A stretch of DNA of 64,000 nucleotides from Pseudalkalibacillus decolorationis (GCF_024609785.1 NZ_JANHJQ010000001.1:310001-374000); one strand, 5' to 3'. Shown: positions 34,811-43,929, numbered from the stretch's first letter. Numbers and translations are program-made. The notes: generated by a model not told the origin, from the sequence alone.

Positions 34811-34960
34811 TATAAAAAAGCGTCGGCGCACACAACACCCACACTGATTGACGAATCGACTTTGAATCGATCTCTAGATCATTTACCTGACAACTGCACT
34901 CTCATGTGCGTCAATAAGGTGAGAAGCGGGTGCTTCTGCTTTTTCACAAGATTATTCAAT
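34811..34960 (-). promoter_or_regulatory. L20-type autoregulatory leader of infC operon
   Basis: Minus-strand leader with hairpin GTGA...AGAAGC-ACCC-GCTTCT..CAC (34947-34919), then CTTATTGACGCACATG, and near its end TGTGCG followed by CCGACGCTTTTTTATACG. CGCACA and TGTGCG can form the base of a long-range terminator stem. Firmicute infC operons carry an L20 leader of this kind in which L20 binding causes early termination. The assignment rests on position and this architecture; I could not fold it exactly. Confidence 0.65.
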
Positions 34961-34972
34961 TATCACCTTAAA

Positions 34973-35002
34973 ATCATATCATTGATGACACACTGATGTC
35001 AA
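34973..35002 (-). promoter_or_regulatory. Sigma-A promoter of infC operon
   Basis: TTGACA (35002-34997), 18-base spacer, TATGAT (34978-34973) on the minus strand, followed by the L20-type leader. Confidence 0.7.
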
Positions 35003-35073
35003 GCAATTACATGTGTGCTTTTATTCAACCTAATATAGCTTACCTGACCTTCTTCTGAAAATCAAGGGGGAAT

Positions 35074-35107
35074 TTAAAAGGAGATAACTATTTTCAGCTA
35101 TCTCCTG
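35074..35107 (-). terminator. Terminator of thrZ-thrS
   Basis: Minus-strand stem GGAGATAGC / GTTATCTCC with an 8-base loop, followed by TTTTAAATTCC. It lies about 75 bases after the thrS stop, beyond a partial mobile element. Confidence 0.7.
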
Positions 35108-35125
35108 CGCATGGGTTACGAATTT

Positions 35126-35172
35126 AGTTGAACTTCATATATAACGGCTCTTTTATCTTCTTTTGAACACGT
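35126..35172 (-). mobile_element. Partial inverted-repeat element, copy D
   Basis: On the minus strand ACGTGTTCAAAAGAAGATAA, AAGAGCCG and later GAAGTTCAACT match the left ~45 bases of copies A-C (ACGTGTTCAAAAGGAGGATA, AAGAGCCGAGAAGTTCGACT). The right half is missing. It lies directly after the thrS stop codon. Confidence 0.6.
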
Positions 35173-35180
35173 CCTTTAAA

Positions 35181-37115
35181 TCAGCTTCGTTCAATCTCGT
35201 TTAGTAAACCTTCTTTAAAGCCTTCAAACGGCACCGTTTCTGAGTTCTGTTCACCATATTTTCTGACATTGACGGAGTTGCTCTCAATCTCTTGATCACC
35301 TACAACCAGCATATATGGAGTTTTCATCATCTGCGCCTCACGAATCTTATACCCAATCTTTTCTTCACGGGAATCAACCTCTACACGGATCCCATTCGCT
35401 TTAAGGTCTTCGTGAACTTTATACGCATAATCCATATGCACCGATGAAACAGGAATAACCTTAACTTGAACAGGTGCAAGCCATGTAGGAAGGGCTCCTT
35501 TGTATTCCTCTATTAAGAAGGCAACAAATCGTTCCATCGTCGAAACGACACCACGGTGAATGACAACAGGGCGGTGACCTTGACCGTCACTTCCTTTATA
35601 AGTAAGATCAAACCGCTCAGGCAAGTGGAAATCGAGCTGTACAGTAGAAAGCGTCTCTTCTTTTCCAAGTGCTGTTTTAACCTGGACATCCAACTTCGGA
35701 CCATAAAAAGCAGCTTCTCCTTCCGCCTCTACATAATTCAGGTCCATATCTTCCATCGTTTCTTTTAAGAGTGCTTGTGCCTTTTCCCACATCTCGTCGT
35801 TATCAACATATTTTTCTTTGTCCTCAGGATCTCGGTATGATAAACGGAATTTATAGTCATCAATTCCAAAGTCCTTGTACACCTTTTGTACGAGCTGAAC
35901 AACCCTGATAAACTCATCTTTTAACTGATCCGGTCGTACAAAAATATGTGCATCATTTAAGGTCATCGATCGAACACGCTGTAGTCCAGCAAGGGCACCC
36001 GACATCTCATGACGATGCATAGTTCCGAGCTCGGCTATGCGTACAGGTAAATCACGATAGCTATGCATCGAATTTTTATAAATCATCATATGGTGTGGAC
36101 AATTCATCGGTCTCAATACAAGCTGTTCATTATCCATTTCAATCGCAGGATACATATCATCTTTATAATGATCCCAGTGTCCGGAAGTTTTATATAATTC
36201 TACACTTCCAAGATGAGGGGTATAAACGTGGTCATATCCTAACTTGATCTCCGTATCAACAATATACCGCTCTATAACACGACGAATTGTCGCACCCTTT
36301 GGAAGCCAGATAGGAAGTCCTTGACCGACTTTTTGGGAAACAGTAAAAATATCAAGCTCCTTGCCAAGTTTACGGTGATCTCGTTCTTTTGCCTCCTCAA
36401 GGTAATGTAAGTACTCTTCTAGTTCCGACTTTTTATTAAAAGCGGTACCATAGACACGCTGTAGCATTTGGTTGTCACTATCCCCACGCCAATAAGCCCC
36501 GGAAAGGTTCATCAGCTTGAACACTTTCAGCTTACTTGTTTGTGGAACATGAGGGCCGCGGCAAAGATCTGAAAATTCACCTTGATGATAAAAGGTGATC
36601 TTTTCTCCCTCTGGAATCGCTTCAATCAATTCCACCTTCAGCTCATCGCCAATCTCTTCGTAACGGCGGACCGCTTCCTCACGGTTTACTTCTTCACGCT
36701 GGATTTCATGATTTTCATCAACGATTCGTTTCATTTCTTTTTCGATTTTCGGAAAATCCTCTTCCGTCAAACGATGCTCCATATCGATATCATAATAAAA
36801 CCCATTTTCGATTACGGGACCGACACCAAGCTTGATCTTTTCATCTGAAAAGACGCGCTTAATCGCCTGTGCCATCAAGTGAGCTGAACTATGACGGATT
36901 ATTTCCAGCCCTTCCTCTGTATCTGGAGTTACAATATTAATTGTTCCATCCTGTTTAATAGGACGACGTAAATCAATTAACTCGTCATCTAATTTACCTG
37001 CAATTGCTTTCTTCTTTAATCCAGGACTGATCGATGCTGCTATGTCCTCAGTTGTTACTCCTTGTTCAAACTCTTTTACTGTTCCATCGGGAAATGTTAT
37101 TTTAACTTGCGGCAT
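35181..37115 (-). CDS. thrS: Threonyl-tRNA synthetase, ThrS type
   Basis: 644 residues. TGS domain (1-65), editing domain with [13 protein letters not shown] (near 75) and the class II core with motif 2 around [24 protein letters not shown] zinc ligand region, and motif 3 in [14 protein letters not shown], then the anticodon domain. The catalytic half ([20 protein letters not shown]) is like B. subtilis ThrS. The first ~255 residues are almost those of the neighbour at 37128, including at DNA level, while the rest is not. It starts 12 bases after that gene and shares its T-box. AATAGGAGTG precedes the ATG. Confidence 0.95.
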   Translation of the reverse strand: MPQVKITFPDGTVKEFEQGVTTEDIAASISPGLKKKAIAGKLDDELIDLRRPIKQDGTINIVTPDTEEGLEIIRHSSAHLMAQAIKRVFSDEKIKLGVGPVIENGFYYDIDMEHRLTEEDFPKIEKEMKRIVDENHEIQREEVNREEAVRRYEEIGDELKVELIEAIPEGEKITFYHQGEFSDLCRGPHVPQTSKLKVFKLMNLSGAYWRGDSDNQMLQRVYGTAFNKKSELEEYLHYLEEAKERDHRKLGKELDIFTVSQKVGQGLPIWLPKGATIRRVIERYIVDTEIKLGYDHVYTPHLGSVELYKTSGHWDHYKDDMYPAIEMDNEQLVLRPMNCPHHMMIYKNSMHSYRDLPVRIAELGTMHRHEMSGALAGLQRVRSMTLNDAHIFVRPDQLKDEFIRVVQLVQKVYKDFGIDDYKFRLSYRDPEDKEKYVDNDEMWEKAQALLKETMEDMDLNYVEAEGEAAFYGPKLDVQVKTALGKEETLSTVQLDFHLPERFDLTYKGSDGQGHRPVVIHRGVVSTMERFVAFLIEEYKGALPTWLAPVQVKVIPVSSVHMDYAYKVHEDLKANGIRVEVDSREEKIGYKIREAQMMKTPYMLVVGDQEIESNSVNVRKYGEQNSETVPFEGFKEGLLNEIERS

Positions 37116-37127
37116 ATTTTTACACTC

Positions 37128-39050
37128 CTATTGTAAGTTTCTATCTTGTATTTCTTGTTGTAAAGACTGTTTTAATTGATTAATTGAGACTTTTGTTGAT
37201 TCATTTTCACTATATTTTCTTACATTGATTGTACCTGAGTTCACCTCATCATCCCCGACAACGATCATATAAGGGACTTTTTGCATTTGTGCTTCCCGTA
37301 TTTTGTACCCGAGTTTTTCTTCTCTAGTATCGAACTCGGTACGAATCCCGAGGCCTTTTAGCTGAGCGTTAATTGTTGCAGCATAATCCTCATGTACGGA
37401 AGAAACAGGTAGCACTTTAGCTTGAATTGGTGCGAGCCATGTTGGGAAAGCACCCGCAAAATGTTCAACGAGTATGCCGAAAAAGCGATCGATTGACCCG
37501 AAAATCGCACGGTGAATAATGACAGGTCTTACTTTCTCATTTCGTTCATCAATATACGAAAGGTCAAACTTCTCTGGCATTTGAAAGTCTAATTGAATGG
37601 TTGCACATTGGTGACTACGTTTTAAAGCATCGTGTATATGGAAGTCAATTTTCGGGCCGTAAAATGCACCATCTCCCTCATTGATTTTAAAGTCAAGATC
37701 GAGGTCGGTGAGGACATTTTCAAGAGCACCCTCCGCCTTACTCCATAAATTATCATTACCCATAGAATCTTCCGGACGTGTGGAAAGTTCAATGGAATAA
37801 TCGAAGCCGAATGTCGAATAAATGTGATCGATTAATCGAATGACATCTTTAATCTCATCTTCAATCTGATCTGAAGTTACAAAAATGTGTGCATCATCTT
37901 GACAGAATGTACGAACACGTATCATCCCATTTAACGCACCGCTGTACTCGTGACGGTGAACTTGTCCAAATTCAGCCATCCGGATTGGGAGGTCGCGATA
38001 GGAATGAAGTGTATCCTTATAAATCAGCATATGTCCTGGACAGTTCATCGGTTTTAACGCAAACGTTATATCGTCTACATCTGTAAAATACATGTTTTCC
38101 CTGTAGTGATCCCAGTGACCAGATTTTTCCCACAAGCGTTGATTCATCATTAATGGTGTACGAACCTCATCGTAACCGTAGCTTTGTTGCAATTCTCGAG
38201 AAAAAGCCTCCAGTTCATTTCGAATAATCTGGCCTTTTGGTAAATAAAACGGCATTCCGGGGGCTTCCTCAGAAAACATGAATAGCCCTAATTCTTTTCC
38301 AAGCTTACGATGGTCCCTCTCTTTCGCCTCTTTTAGGAAATGCAGGTGTTCATCTAGCTCCGTCTTTTTGTTAAAAGCGGTACCATATACACGCTGCAAC
38401 ATTTGGTTATCACTATCCCCACGCCAGTATGCTCCGGAAAGGTTCATTAACTTGAATACGTTCAGCTTACTCGTTTGTGGAACATGAGGGCCGCGACAAA
38501 GGTCTGAAAATTCACCTTGATGATAAAAAGTGATCATTTCTCCCTCCGGAATTGCTTCTATCAATTCTATCTTCAGCTCATCGCCAAGCTTTTCATATCG
38601 GCGAATCGCTTCCTCTCGGCTCACTTCTTCACGTTGAATTTCATAGTTTTCATCGACGATTCGTTTCATTTCCTTTTCGATTTTTGGAAAATCCTCTTCC
38701 GTTAGACGATGCTCCATATCGATATCATAATAAAACCCATTTTCAATTACGGGTCCAACACCAAGCTTGATCTTTTCATTGGAAAAGATCCGCTTAATCG
38801 CCTGCGCCATCAAGTGAGCTGAACTATGACGAATCATTTCCAGCCCGTCTTTAGTATCTGGAGTTACAATTGTTATCGTTCCGTCCCGCTCGATCGGATG
38901 TCGCAAATCGATAAGTTGATCACCCAGCTTACCGGCAATTGCCTTCTTCTTCAAACCAGGACTAATTGAAGCTGCTATATCCTCTGTTGTTACTCCTTGT
39001 TTAAATTCTTTAACTGTGCCATCTGGAAATGTAATCTTTACTTGTGACAT
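37128..39050 (-). CDS. thrZ: Threonyl-tRNA synthetase, ThrZ type
   Basis: 640 residues with TGS, editing, catalytic and anticodon domains all complete. From residue ~256 on (FMFSEEAPGMPFYLPKGQII, RHEYSGALNGMIRVRTFCQD, RAIFGSIDRFFGIL) it follows the ThrZ pattern of B. subtilis, the reserve enzyme induced on threonine starvation. Zinc-site segment NCPGHMLIYK is intact. The N-terminal 255 residues instead match the adjacent thrS. Directly behind the T-box leader, with a repeat element (39074-39230) between leader and start; AGGAGGGTGG precedes the ATG. B. subtilis keeps thrS and thrZ at separate loci; here they are one operon. Confidence 0.9.
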   Translation of the reverse strand: MSQVKITFPDGTVKEFKQGVTTEDIAASISPGLKKKAIAGKLGDQLIDLRHPIERDGTITIVTPDTKDGLEMIRHSSAHLMAQAIKRIFSNEKIKLGVGPVIENGFYYDIDMEHRLTEEDFPKIEKEMKRIVDENYEIQREEVSREEAIRRYEKLGDELKIELIEAIPEGEMITFYHQGEFSDLCRGPHVPQTSKLNVFKLMNLSGAYWRGDSDNQMLQRVYGTAFNKKTELDEHLHFLKEAKERDHRKLGKELGLFMFSEEAPGMPFYLPKGQIIRNELEAFSRELQQSYGYDEVRTPLMMNQRLWEKSGHWDHYRENMYFTDVDDITFALKPMNCPGHMLIYKDTLHSYRDLPIRMAEFGQVHRHEYSGALNGMIRVRTFCQDDAHIFVTSDQIEDEIKDVIRLIDHIYSTFGFDYSIELSTRPEDSMGNDNLWSKAEGALENVLTDLDLDFKINEGDGAFYGPKIDFHIHDALKRSHQCATIQLDFQMPEKFDLSYIDERNEKVRPVIIHRAIFGSIDRFFGILVEHFAGAFPTWLAPIQAKVLPVSSVHEDYAATINAQLKGLGIRTEFDTREEKLGYKIREAQMQKVPYMIVVGDDEVNSGTINVRKYSENESTKVSINQLKQSLQQEIQDRNLQ

Positions 39051-39073
39051 AAGCAGCCACCCTCCTGTATATT

Positions 39074-39230
39074 AGAAAAGCGGAAGCGCCCTGTTCAGGT
39101 GCGAAAAGCGCTGGAGATTCTGCAACATAACACGCTTTTTGTGTTTGTGGAAGAATCGAAGCGACCTCGAGCACCTGGGCGCTGCAGCTAGACATTACAT
39201 CTATGCAATTAAATTTTATTCGTTCTCTAA
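39074..39230. repeat. Family I intergenic repeat, copy 3 (short form)
   Basis: AGAAAAGCGGAAGCGCCCTG, GTGCGAAAAGCGCTGGAGAT, then CTGCAACATAACACGCTTTT, CGAAGCGACCTCGAGCACCT and GGGCGCTGCAGCTAGACATT. It lacks the inner family II module seen in copies 1 and 4. It lies between the T-box terminator and thrZ, lengthening the mRNA leader. Confidence 0.85.
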
Positions 39231-39232
39231 GC

Positions 39233-39502
39233 AAATAAAAAACACCCATCCCTAGAAAAGGGACGAGTGTTGTACTCGCGGTTCCACCCTCGTTCCGGAT
39301 GTAACAGACGTTACAAGCCGACACTTAAGGTTGATTAACGGGCAATGGCCGTCAACGGATACTTCGATTTCACCGTTGAAGTTCAGAGGTGGTAAGGTCT
39401 CTTACGTAGTGAAAAGCTTTCAGCCGATGGCTCTTCTCTCTGGCAACCCGTTTAAAAGATCTCAAGTCCTCTTCGTAACTTTTCGATATAGCAAATGATT
39501 TA
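39233..39502 (-). promoter_or_regulatory. T-box leader of thrZ-thrS (Thr)
   Basis: Minus strand: T-box GAGGGTGGAACCGCGAGT, where TGGA pairs with the TCCA end of tRNA-Thr; specifier candidate ACC in CTTACCACCTCTGAAC; AGAGAGAAGAGCC in stem I. The terminator stem ACACTCGTCCC / GGGATGGGTGT is followed by TTTTTTATTTG. Uncharged tRNA-Thr should permit read-through into both synthetase genes. Confidence 0.94.
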
Positions 39503-39508
39503 TGTAGT

Positions 39509-39537
39509 ATTATATGGAGTTTAACCAGGAAAATCAA
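39509..39537 (-). promoter_or_regulatory. Sigma-A promoter of thr T-box transcript
   Basis: TTGATT (39537-39532), 17-base spacer, TATAAT (39514-39509) on the minus strand. It overlaps the last codons of ytxC. Confidence 0.65.
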
Positions 39538-40426
39538 GACCTATTGATCGACCATTTTTACCAAACCCTTTTTGCACTTCAAAATTTGAGTATGGCAGAA
39601 TTTGAACCCGTTCCTGAAATACGTTCAAAATAGTCTGATTCATTGATGCATCTTCATCCTTAGTGTACAAAAAAAGTTTACCCGGAGCAAGGTTTATTAA
39701 AAGTTTTAATAATTCCGAAGCTATCGAAAACGTTTTTGCATAGTCATTAAAGCTGATTAAGTGTTTAATGTCAGCTTTTGTTAACTCATAGTAATGTTCA
39801 TTAAGTAATCTGTAATCTTCACCCTGGTGAACAAGGTGTACCACTGAAAACAACGATGCCTTTTCTTTTATAAGCTGGCGAAGCATATGAACAAACTCCT
39901 GATATTCCTGTTCAAGTTTGTACTCATCAATAGCACATTCTATATACTTGGAGAGTTGTTCATGATATTGCTTTAACCGAAATTGAAGAAAGGATTCATA
40001 GGAAAACATTATTTGATTCATGAAGAAGTCATTAAGAGATTCAATGATTACTTCCTCTCTTGAAGGGAAATTCAGTATTTCTGGGATATCCCTATTTTCC
40101 CCATCAAGTAAAGTTTGAACAATCGTTAGAATTTGCTGTTGTTCATCTTCATCCGTATAGTAAAAGTTTTGCTCCAAATTGTGTATGACCCAGTCATCTT
40201 CATTTGTTTCTATAATATGACGCGCAATCAGACGTAAAATGGAGGGTTTGACCATATCAGAAATAGGATCATCCTTTTTTATGCCAATTTCCAATGCATT
40301 GGATTCCGTAAATTGAATGTAGATTGAATTTGAACGTGCAAAATTCTTATTGCCAAGTAAATTTTTCAATTGCATATACAAATATAATCCTTCATGTTCA
40401 TCCTCAAAAAAAATGGTTACCAACAT
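39521..40426 (-). CDS. ytxC: YtxC, putative sporulation protein
   Basis: 301 residues, largely helical and acidic, with no catalytic motif that I recognise. It is assigned as YtxC from its position between thrS and dnaI and its overall form; YtxC proteins are found in spore formers and their function is not known. The ATG at 40426 follows AAGGAGGATTA; the frame start 8 codons upstream is rejected for that reason. The thr promoter overlaps its end. Confidence 0.8.
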   Translation of the reverse strand: MLVTIFFEDEHEGLYLYMQLKNLLGNKNFARSNSIYIQFTESNALEIGIKKDDPISDMVKPSILRLIARHIIETNEDDWVIHNLEQNFYYTDEDEQQQILTIVQTLLDGENRDIPEILNFPSREEVIIESLNDFFMNQIMFSYESFLQFRLKQYHEQLSKYIECAIDEYKLEQEYQEFVHMLRQLIKEKASLFSVVHLVHQGEDYRLLNEHYYELTKADIKHLISFNDYAKTFSIASELLKLLINLAPGKLFLYTKDEDASMNQTILNVFQERVQILPYSNFEVQKGFGKNGRSIGLDFPG

Positions 40427-40497
40427 TAATCCTCCTTGTATAACCCTCATTGCTACAATATATGAAGGTCAAGGAAGATTATTCAGTTTAACTACCC

Positions 40498-41433
40498 TTA
40501 ACGTTCGCGGCGATTCTTACCGCCTATATAAACAGGCGTCGTATAATGCTTAATCCGTTCCATAATTCGTTTTGCCTTTAACTGCTCAACTCCACCCTTT
40601 TGTGAATACGACATGTGCTCTTCAAGCTCATCATAATCGTAATTAGAAGTATAAAGGGTTGGCAATTGCTCCATCATCCGATATTGTAAAATCGAACCAA
40701 GCACCTCGTCTCTTACCCAACTAGACATTGACTCAGCTCCAATATCATCCAAAACTAAGACTCGAGCTGTTTTAATGACTTCGAGTTTTTCGTCCACAGT
40801 TTGGTCACCTATAGAAGTTTTCATTTCTCGGAAGAAATCTGGTGTATAAACGAGCATCGTTTGAACTTTTTTCTTCGCAAGAGCATTGGCAATCGCTCCC
40901 ATCAAAAATGTCTTCCCCACACCAAAATCACCGTAAAAATAAAGTCCTTTAAAACCATCTGATTCATTTTCCATTGATTTTATAAAGTCACCAGCAAGTC
41001 TAAGGGCATTAAAGCGGTCACGGCCATCCTGTTCAAATTGTTCAAAGGTAGCCGAAAGAATTTCTTTAGGGATGGAATAACTTTTAATTAATGACTGTAC
41101 TTTTTTAAACTCATCGGAGGCAATTCTAGTCCGGCAGCGGTTATATCTAATATCAATCGTTTTCCCGTTAATGAATAATTCAGGCTCATAACCATTAATC
41201 ATATTTTGACAGGTAGCCAAGCTTGTGCAACCCTCACAATTCTTTCTCCCATCAACATATTCTAATAACTTAGGCAAGCTTCGGTCGATCATTTGATCCG
41301 TTATTTCAGAGTGGGCTCGATAAAAAGCCTTCCACTCAGGATTCGTGAGGACTTCCCTCTTATATGTAGCCAGCTGTTTTTGAATGGTATCCCGTTCTGG
41401 AAAGTCTTTCATCGCTTCCGATATTGATTTCAA
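40498..41433 (-). CDS. dnaI: Primosomal protein DnaI (helicase loader)
   Basis: 311-residue AAA+ ATPase that loads the replicative helicase DnaC onto DNA with DnaB and DnaD. The N-terminal zinc region has C66, C69, C75 and C100; the ATPase has Walker A GDFGVGKT (168-175), Walker B VLVLDDIGAE and a TSNYDYDEL sensor. Translation starts with TTG at 41433 after GGGGGTG. It follows dnaB at 12 bases; dnaB-dnaI is a conserved Bacillus operon. Confidence 0.95.
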   Translation of the reverse strand: MKSISEAMKDFPERDTIQKQLATYKREVLTNPEWKAFYRAHSEITDQMIDRSLPKLLEYVDGRKNCEGCTSLATCQNMINGYEPELFINGKTIDIRYNRCRTRIASDEFKKVQSLIKSYSIPKEILSATFEQFEQDGRDRFNALRLAGDFIKSMENESDGFKGLYFYGDFGVGKTFLMGAIANALAKKKVQTMLVYTPDFFREMKTSIGDQTVDEKLEVIKTARVLVLDDIGAESMSSWVRDEVLGSILQYRMMEQLPTLYTSNYDYDELEEHMSYSQKGGVEQLKAKRIMERIKHYTTPVYIGGKNRRER

Positions 41434-41445
41434 GTTTCACACCCC

Positions 41446-42840
41446 CTATAGACCTTTCAAATACTCTTCAAGCCACTTTTTCTCGTTTTCTGATACAGGT
41501 TCGTCCTTTTTTGAAGAGGACTCCCCTTTGGAAGATGTCATCCATTTCGGTAATGTGTCTTTTCGAACATCATTTCTCCTCTGCTGCCGGTACCCTGTTG
41601 GTTTATTTTTTTGCTGTTTGTAAGTTTGGTAGTTCTGATGCTCTGCTTTTGCAACTGCCATTGCCCCTCGAACGGTTGAAATTTTCTTGCGTTTCCATTG
41701 ACTCGCTATTTTTTCGACATGGCTATGAATTAATTTCATGTCATTCGTATTCAACACATAATCAATTAGTACATTAACAACCCCTGAAGGAAGTCTTTGC
41801 TCAAACATTATCGATTCCACCAGCTTCAAATCTGAAGCAGCCGCTCTACCCCCTTCACTGTATTTTTCCAGCAAGACGCGAGGGGAGATCATTTCAAAAG
41901 TTCTAACCATCATTTCTTCTGGTGTCTGTTGAGCAGACGATTCAGTAGAAGTTATAGATGAAGCCTGATTGCGATCACTTAAGGTTGGCTGTTGGCCTGG
42001 TTTTTCAATTTTATACCAACGCCGGGTTTCTCTTCTTAATTTTTCTGCTGTTAGTTCCTCGTCTTTGAAGTAAGCCTGTTGAACGATACTACTCATATCA
42101 AGTGGAGAGATCTTATATATAAAGGCTATTCGTAAAATTGCCTCTTTAAGGTCTTCTGTCAAAACTTCTGATGGAATAATGAAACTGCTCAAATCACGAA
42201 CAAGCGTTTCAAAGTCAAAATCTTCCCCAGAAAATTCGGGTGACGTTCCATTGTAATGTTTCCTATACTTGGTATCCTTTTCATTACTAGTATTATGGAT
42301 ATCCGATTGAGAGCCTGAGCGCATTTCAGATGCATGTAATGATGTGAACACATCGTTAAAATTGGCTGTAACATCCTGATAATCGGGTATTTCAGGGTGA
42401 GTGTACGTAAACCTTCTTTTTATTTCTATATAGCGCTGTTTTCCGAGCCGGCCATATAAATAAATGCTTAAGACATCATCTTGAAAAAATTGTTCAGGGT
42501 CTAATGCTGGTTGAATTTCATATATAAACACACGTTCATCGTCTGTTTTCTTTTGAAAGGTTTTTAAAAGTCCAATTGCTTCAAGCTTTTTCCGTGCTTC
42601 ATAAATGGACTGTAAATTCATTTGAGTATGGCTCATTAAACTATGATGGCTTGAAGGCTTACTTTCGATTTCTTTTGAATCTAATTCGCTGAATAGTGTC
42701 ATAAACACACTATAAGCATTCGCTCCTATAAGTGGTTGGTAAAGCATCGTGACAACGCGTAAATCATCCGGACGAATGATTCCGTTGCTAAATACCGTAT
42801 ATCGATCAACCGGAAGCAATTCTTTCCAATGATTTTCCAT
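41446..42840 (-). CDS. dnaB: Replication initiation/membrane attachment protein DnaB
   Basis: 464 residues. This is the Gram-positive DnaB of the DnaD/DnaB family, not the E. coli helicase; it helps DnaD and DnaI load helicase at oriC and restart sites. The N-terminal winged-helix part (VVTMLYQPLIGANAYSVFMT) and two DnaB_2 repeats (FEMISPRVLLEKYSEGG and YVLNTNDMKLIHSHVEKIASQW) are visible, with a charged, low-complexity tail. The ATG at 42840 follows GGAGGGCC at 10 bases and gives the family start MENHWKELLPVDRY. Confidence 0.93.
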   Translation of the reverse strand: MENHWKELLPVDRYTVFSNGIIRPDDLRVVTMLYQPLIGANAYSVFMTLFSELDSKEIESKPSSHHSLMSHTQMNLQSIYEARKKLEAIGLLKTFQKKTDDERVFIYEIQPALDPEQFFQDDVLSIYLYGRLGKQRYIEIKRRFTYTHPEIPDYQDVTANFNDVFTSLHASEMRSGSQSDIHNTSNEKDTKYRKHYNGTSPEFSGEDFDFETLVRDLSSFIIPSEVLTEDLKEAILRIAFIYKISPLDMSSIVQQAYFKDEELTAEKLRRETRRWYKIEKPGQQPTLSDRNQASSITSTESSAQQTPEEMMVRTFEMISPRVLLEKYSEGGRAAASDLKLVESIMFEQRLPSGVVNVLIDYVLNTNDMKLIHSHVEKIASQWKRKKISTVRGAMAVAKAEHQNYQTYKQQKNKPTGYRQQRRNDVRKDTLPKWMTSSKGESSSKKDEPVSENEKKWLEEYLKGL

Positions 42841-42982
42841 CCTGTCAGGCCCTCCTACCATCTTATTATTGTTCAAGACCACAACTCCCTAAATGTATCG
42901 GAAGCGTGATGCCACGCATGAAGCGCACCGTACCTCAGTTGAGATGAAACCAGAAGGGAAGCAAAAATGCAAGTACAGAAAT

Positions 42983-43018
42983 GCAGAAAAGAGCTTAAAA
43001 ACAGATAAGCTCTCTTGA
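42983..43018 (-). terminator. Terminator after nrdR
   Basis: Minus-strand stem AGAGCTTA / TAAGCTCT with an 8-base loop, followed by TTTCTGCATTT. It separates nrdR from dnaB. Confidence 0.65.
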
Positions 43019-43043
43019 TAGAGCTTACTAATAACTAAGCTCC

Positions 43044-43505
43044 TTACTCATTCTCACGCTTAATCAAATCCTTTAACTCATCTATAAACACGTTAATATC
43101 CTTGAATTGTCGATACACAGATGCAAACCGAACATAAGCAACCTCATCAACCGAAGCCAAATGATCCATCACCATTTCACCAATATCCTTACTCTGCACC
43201 TCAGACACACCATTATTACGCAAATCCTTCTCAACACTATTCACAACATCCTCTAATACTTCCAACGGAACAGGACGCTTCTCACACGCCTTAATCAACC
43301 CCCTCAGAAGCTTATCCCGATTGAACTCCTCCCTTGTGCCCTCTTTCTTCACGACAACCAACGGAATCTCCTCAACCGTCTCAAACGTTGTAAAACGATA
43401 ATTACACTCCTCGCACTCACGCCGCCTTCGAATCGAACGGCTACTATGAACAGGCCGAGAATCTAACACCCTGGTACCATTGTTTTGACAATTCGGACAC
43501 CGCAT
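43044..43505 (-). CDS. nrdR: Ribonucleotide reductase repressor NrdR
   Basis: 153 residues: a zinc ribbon (C3, C6, C31, C34 with RVLDSR between) and an ATP-cone domain ([20 protein letters not shown]). NrdR senses ATP/dATP and represses ribonucleotide reductase genes. The place upstream of dnaB is as in B. subtilis. Codon use is odd: third positions are mostly G or T (GAG, AAG, GTG, GTT, TTG, CGT), unlike neighbours that favour A and T, and the plus strand over the gene is nearly free of G in long stretches. The protein itself looks normal. Confidence 0.95.
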   Translation of the reverse strand: MRCPNCQNNGTRVLDSRPVHSSRSIRRRRECEECNYRFTTFETVEEIPLVVVKKEGTREEFNRDKLLRGLIKACEKRPVPLEVLEDVVNSVEKDLRNNGVSEVQSKDIGEMVMDHLASVDEVAYVRFASVYRQFKDINVFIDELKDLIKRENE

Positions 43506-43520
43506 TTAACCAACCCCATC

Positions 43521-43668
43521 ATAAAGAAAACTTGGTAAAGCCAAGCCTTTGGTGCAGGCTGAGCCTTAGCTGCACTTATACTTAGGACTTAAACTTTTCC
43601 TCAACCTCTATTTGCTTCTTGCTGAAAAGTTATACATTCTAACGTGTAAAGAAAACTTGGTAAAGCCA
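43521..43668. repeat. Family II repeat, tandem/diverged copy
   Basis: ATAAAGAAAACTTGGTAAAG with GCCAAGCC and GAGCCTTAGCTGCACTTATA, ending ACATTCTAACGTGTAAAGAA; the start module AAGAAAACTTGGTAAAGCCA then begins again at 43649, so one and a bit copies stand in tandem. Confidence 0.75.
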
Positions 43669-43828
43669 TTCTCCCTATACTATATTAAAAATAATCCTAA
43701 TTTTAATTTACAAATTCACACGGACAATAGTGTAATCCCTTTACATAATGATAGTAGAAAGGACTGTCAATGACAAGATATTTCGATTGATCTCGCTAAT
43801 TTCCGAGCCCCATCTTAATTTTTTTATA

Positions 43829-43929
43829 CATAAAGAAAACTTGGCTAGCGCCAAGCCTTAGCGCAGGCGATCGCCTTAGTTGCGCTTATACTATAGAAAG
43901 TATTTTTATACCTTCTTAACGTATAAAAA
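43829..43929. repeat. Family II intergenic repeat, full copy
   Basis: ATAAAGAAAACTTGGCTAGC, GCCAAGCCTTAGCGCAGG, CGATCGCCTTAGTTGCGCTT, then CTATAGAAAGTATTTTTATA and ACGTATAAAAAG. Inner parts are palindromic (TTGGCTAGCGCCAAG, and GCGATCGC). Nearly the same as 12989-13090. Its last A-run is the T-run of the speD terminator. Confidence 0.88.

Noticed and set aside
35181-39050. Tandem synthetase genes as an assembly duplication
   Set aside because: The catalytic halves differ strongly and the alike halves still differ at many positions, so this is not a copied contig.
43740-43772. NrdR box near the nrdR promoter (ACACTATTGT)
   Set aside because: Only a half match to the palindromic NrdR box; not enough to claim autoregulation.
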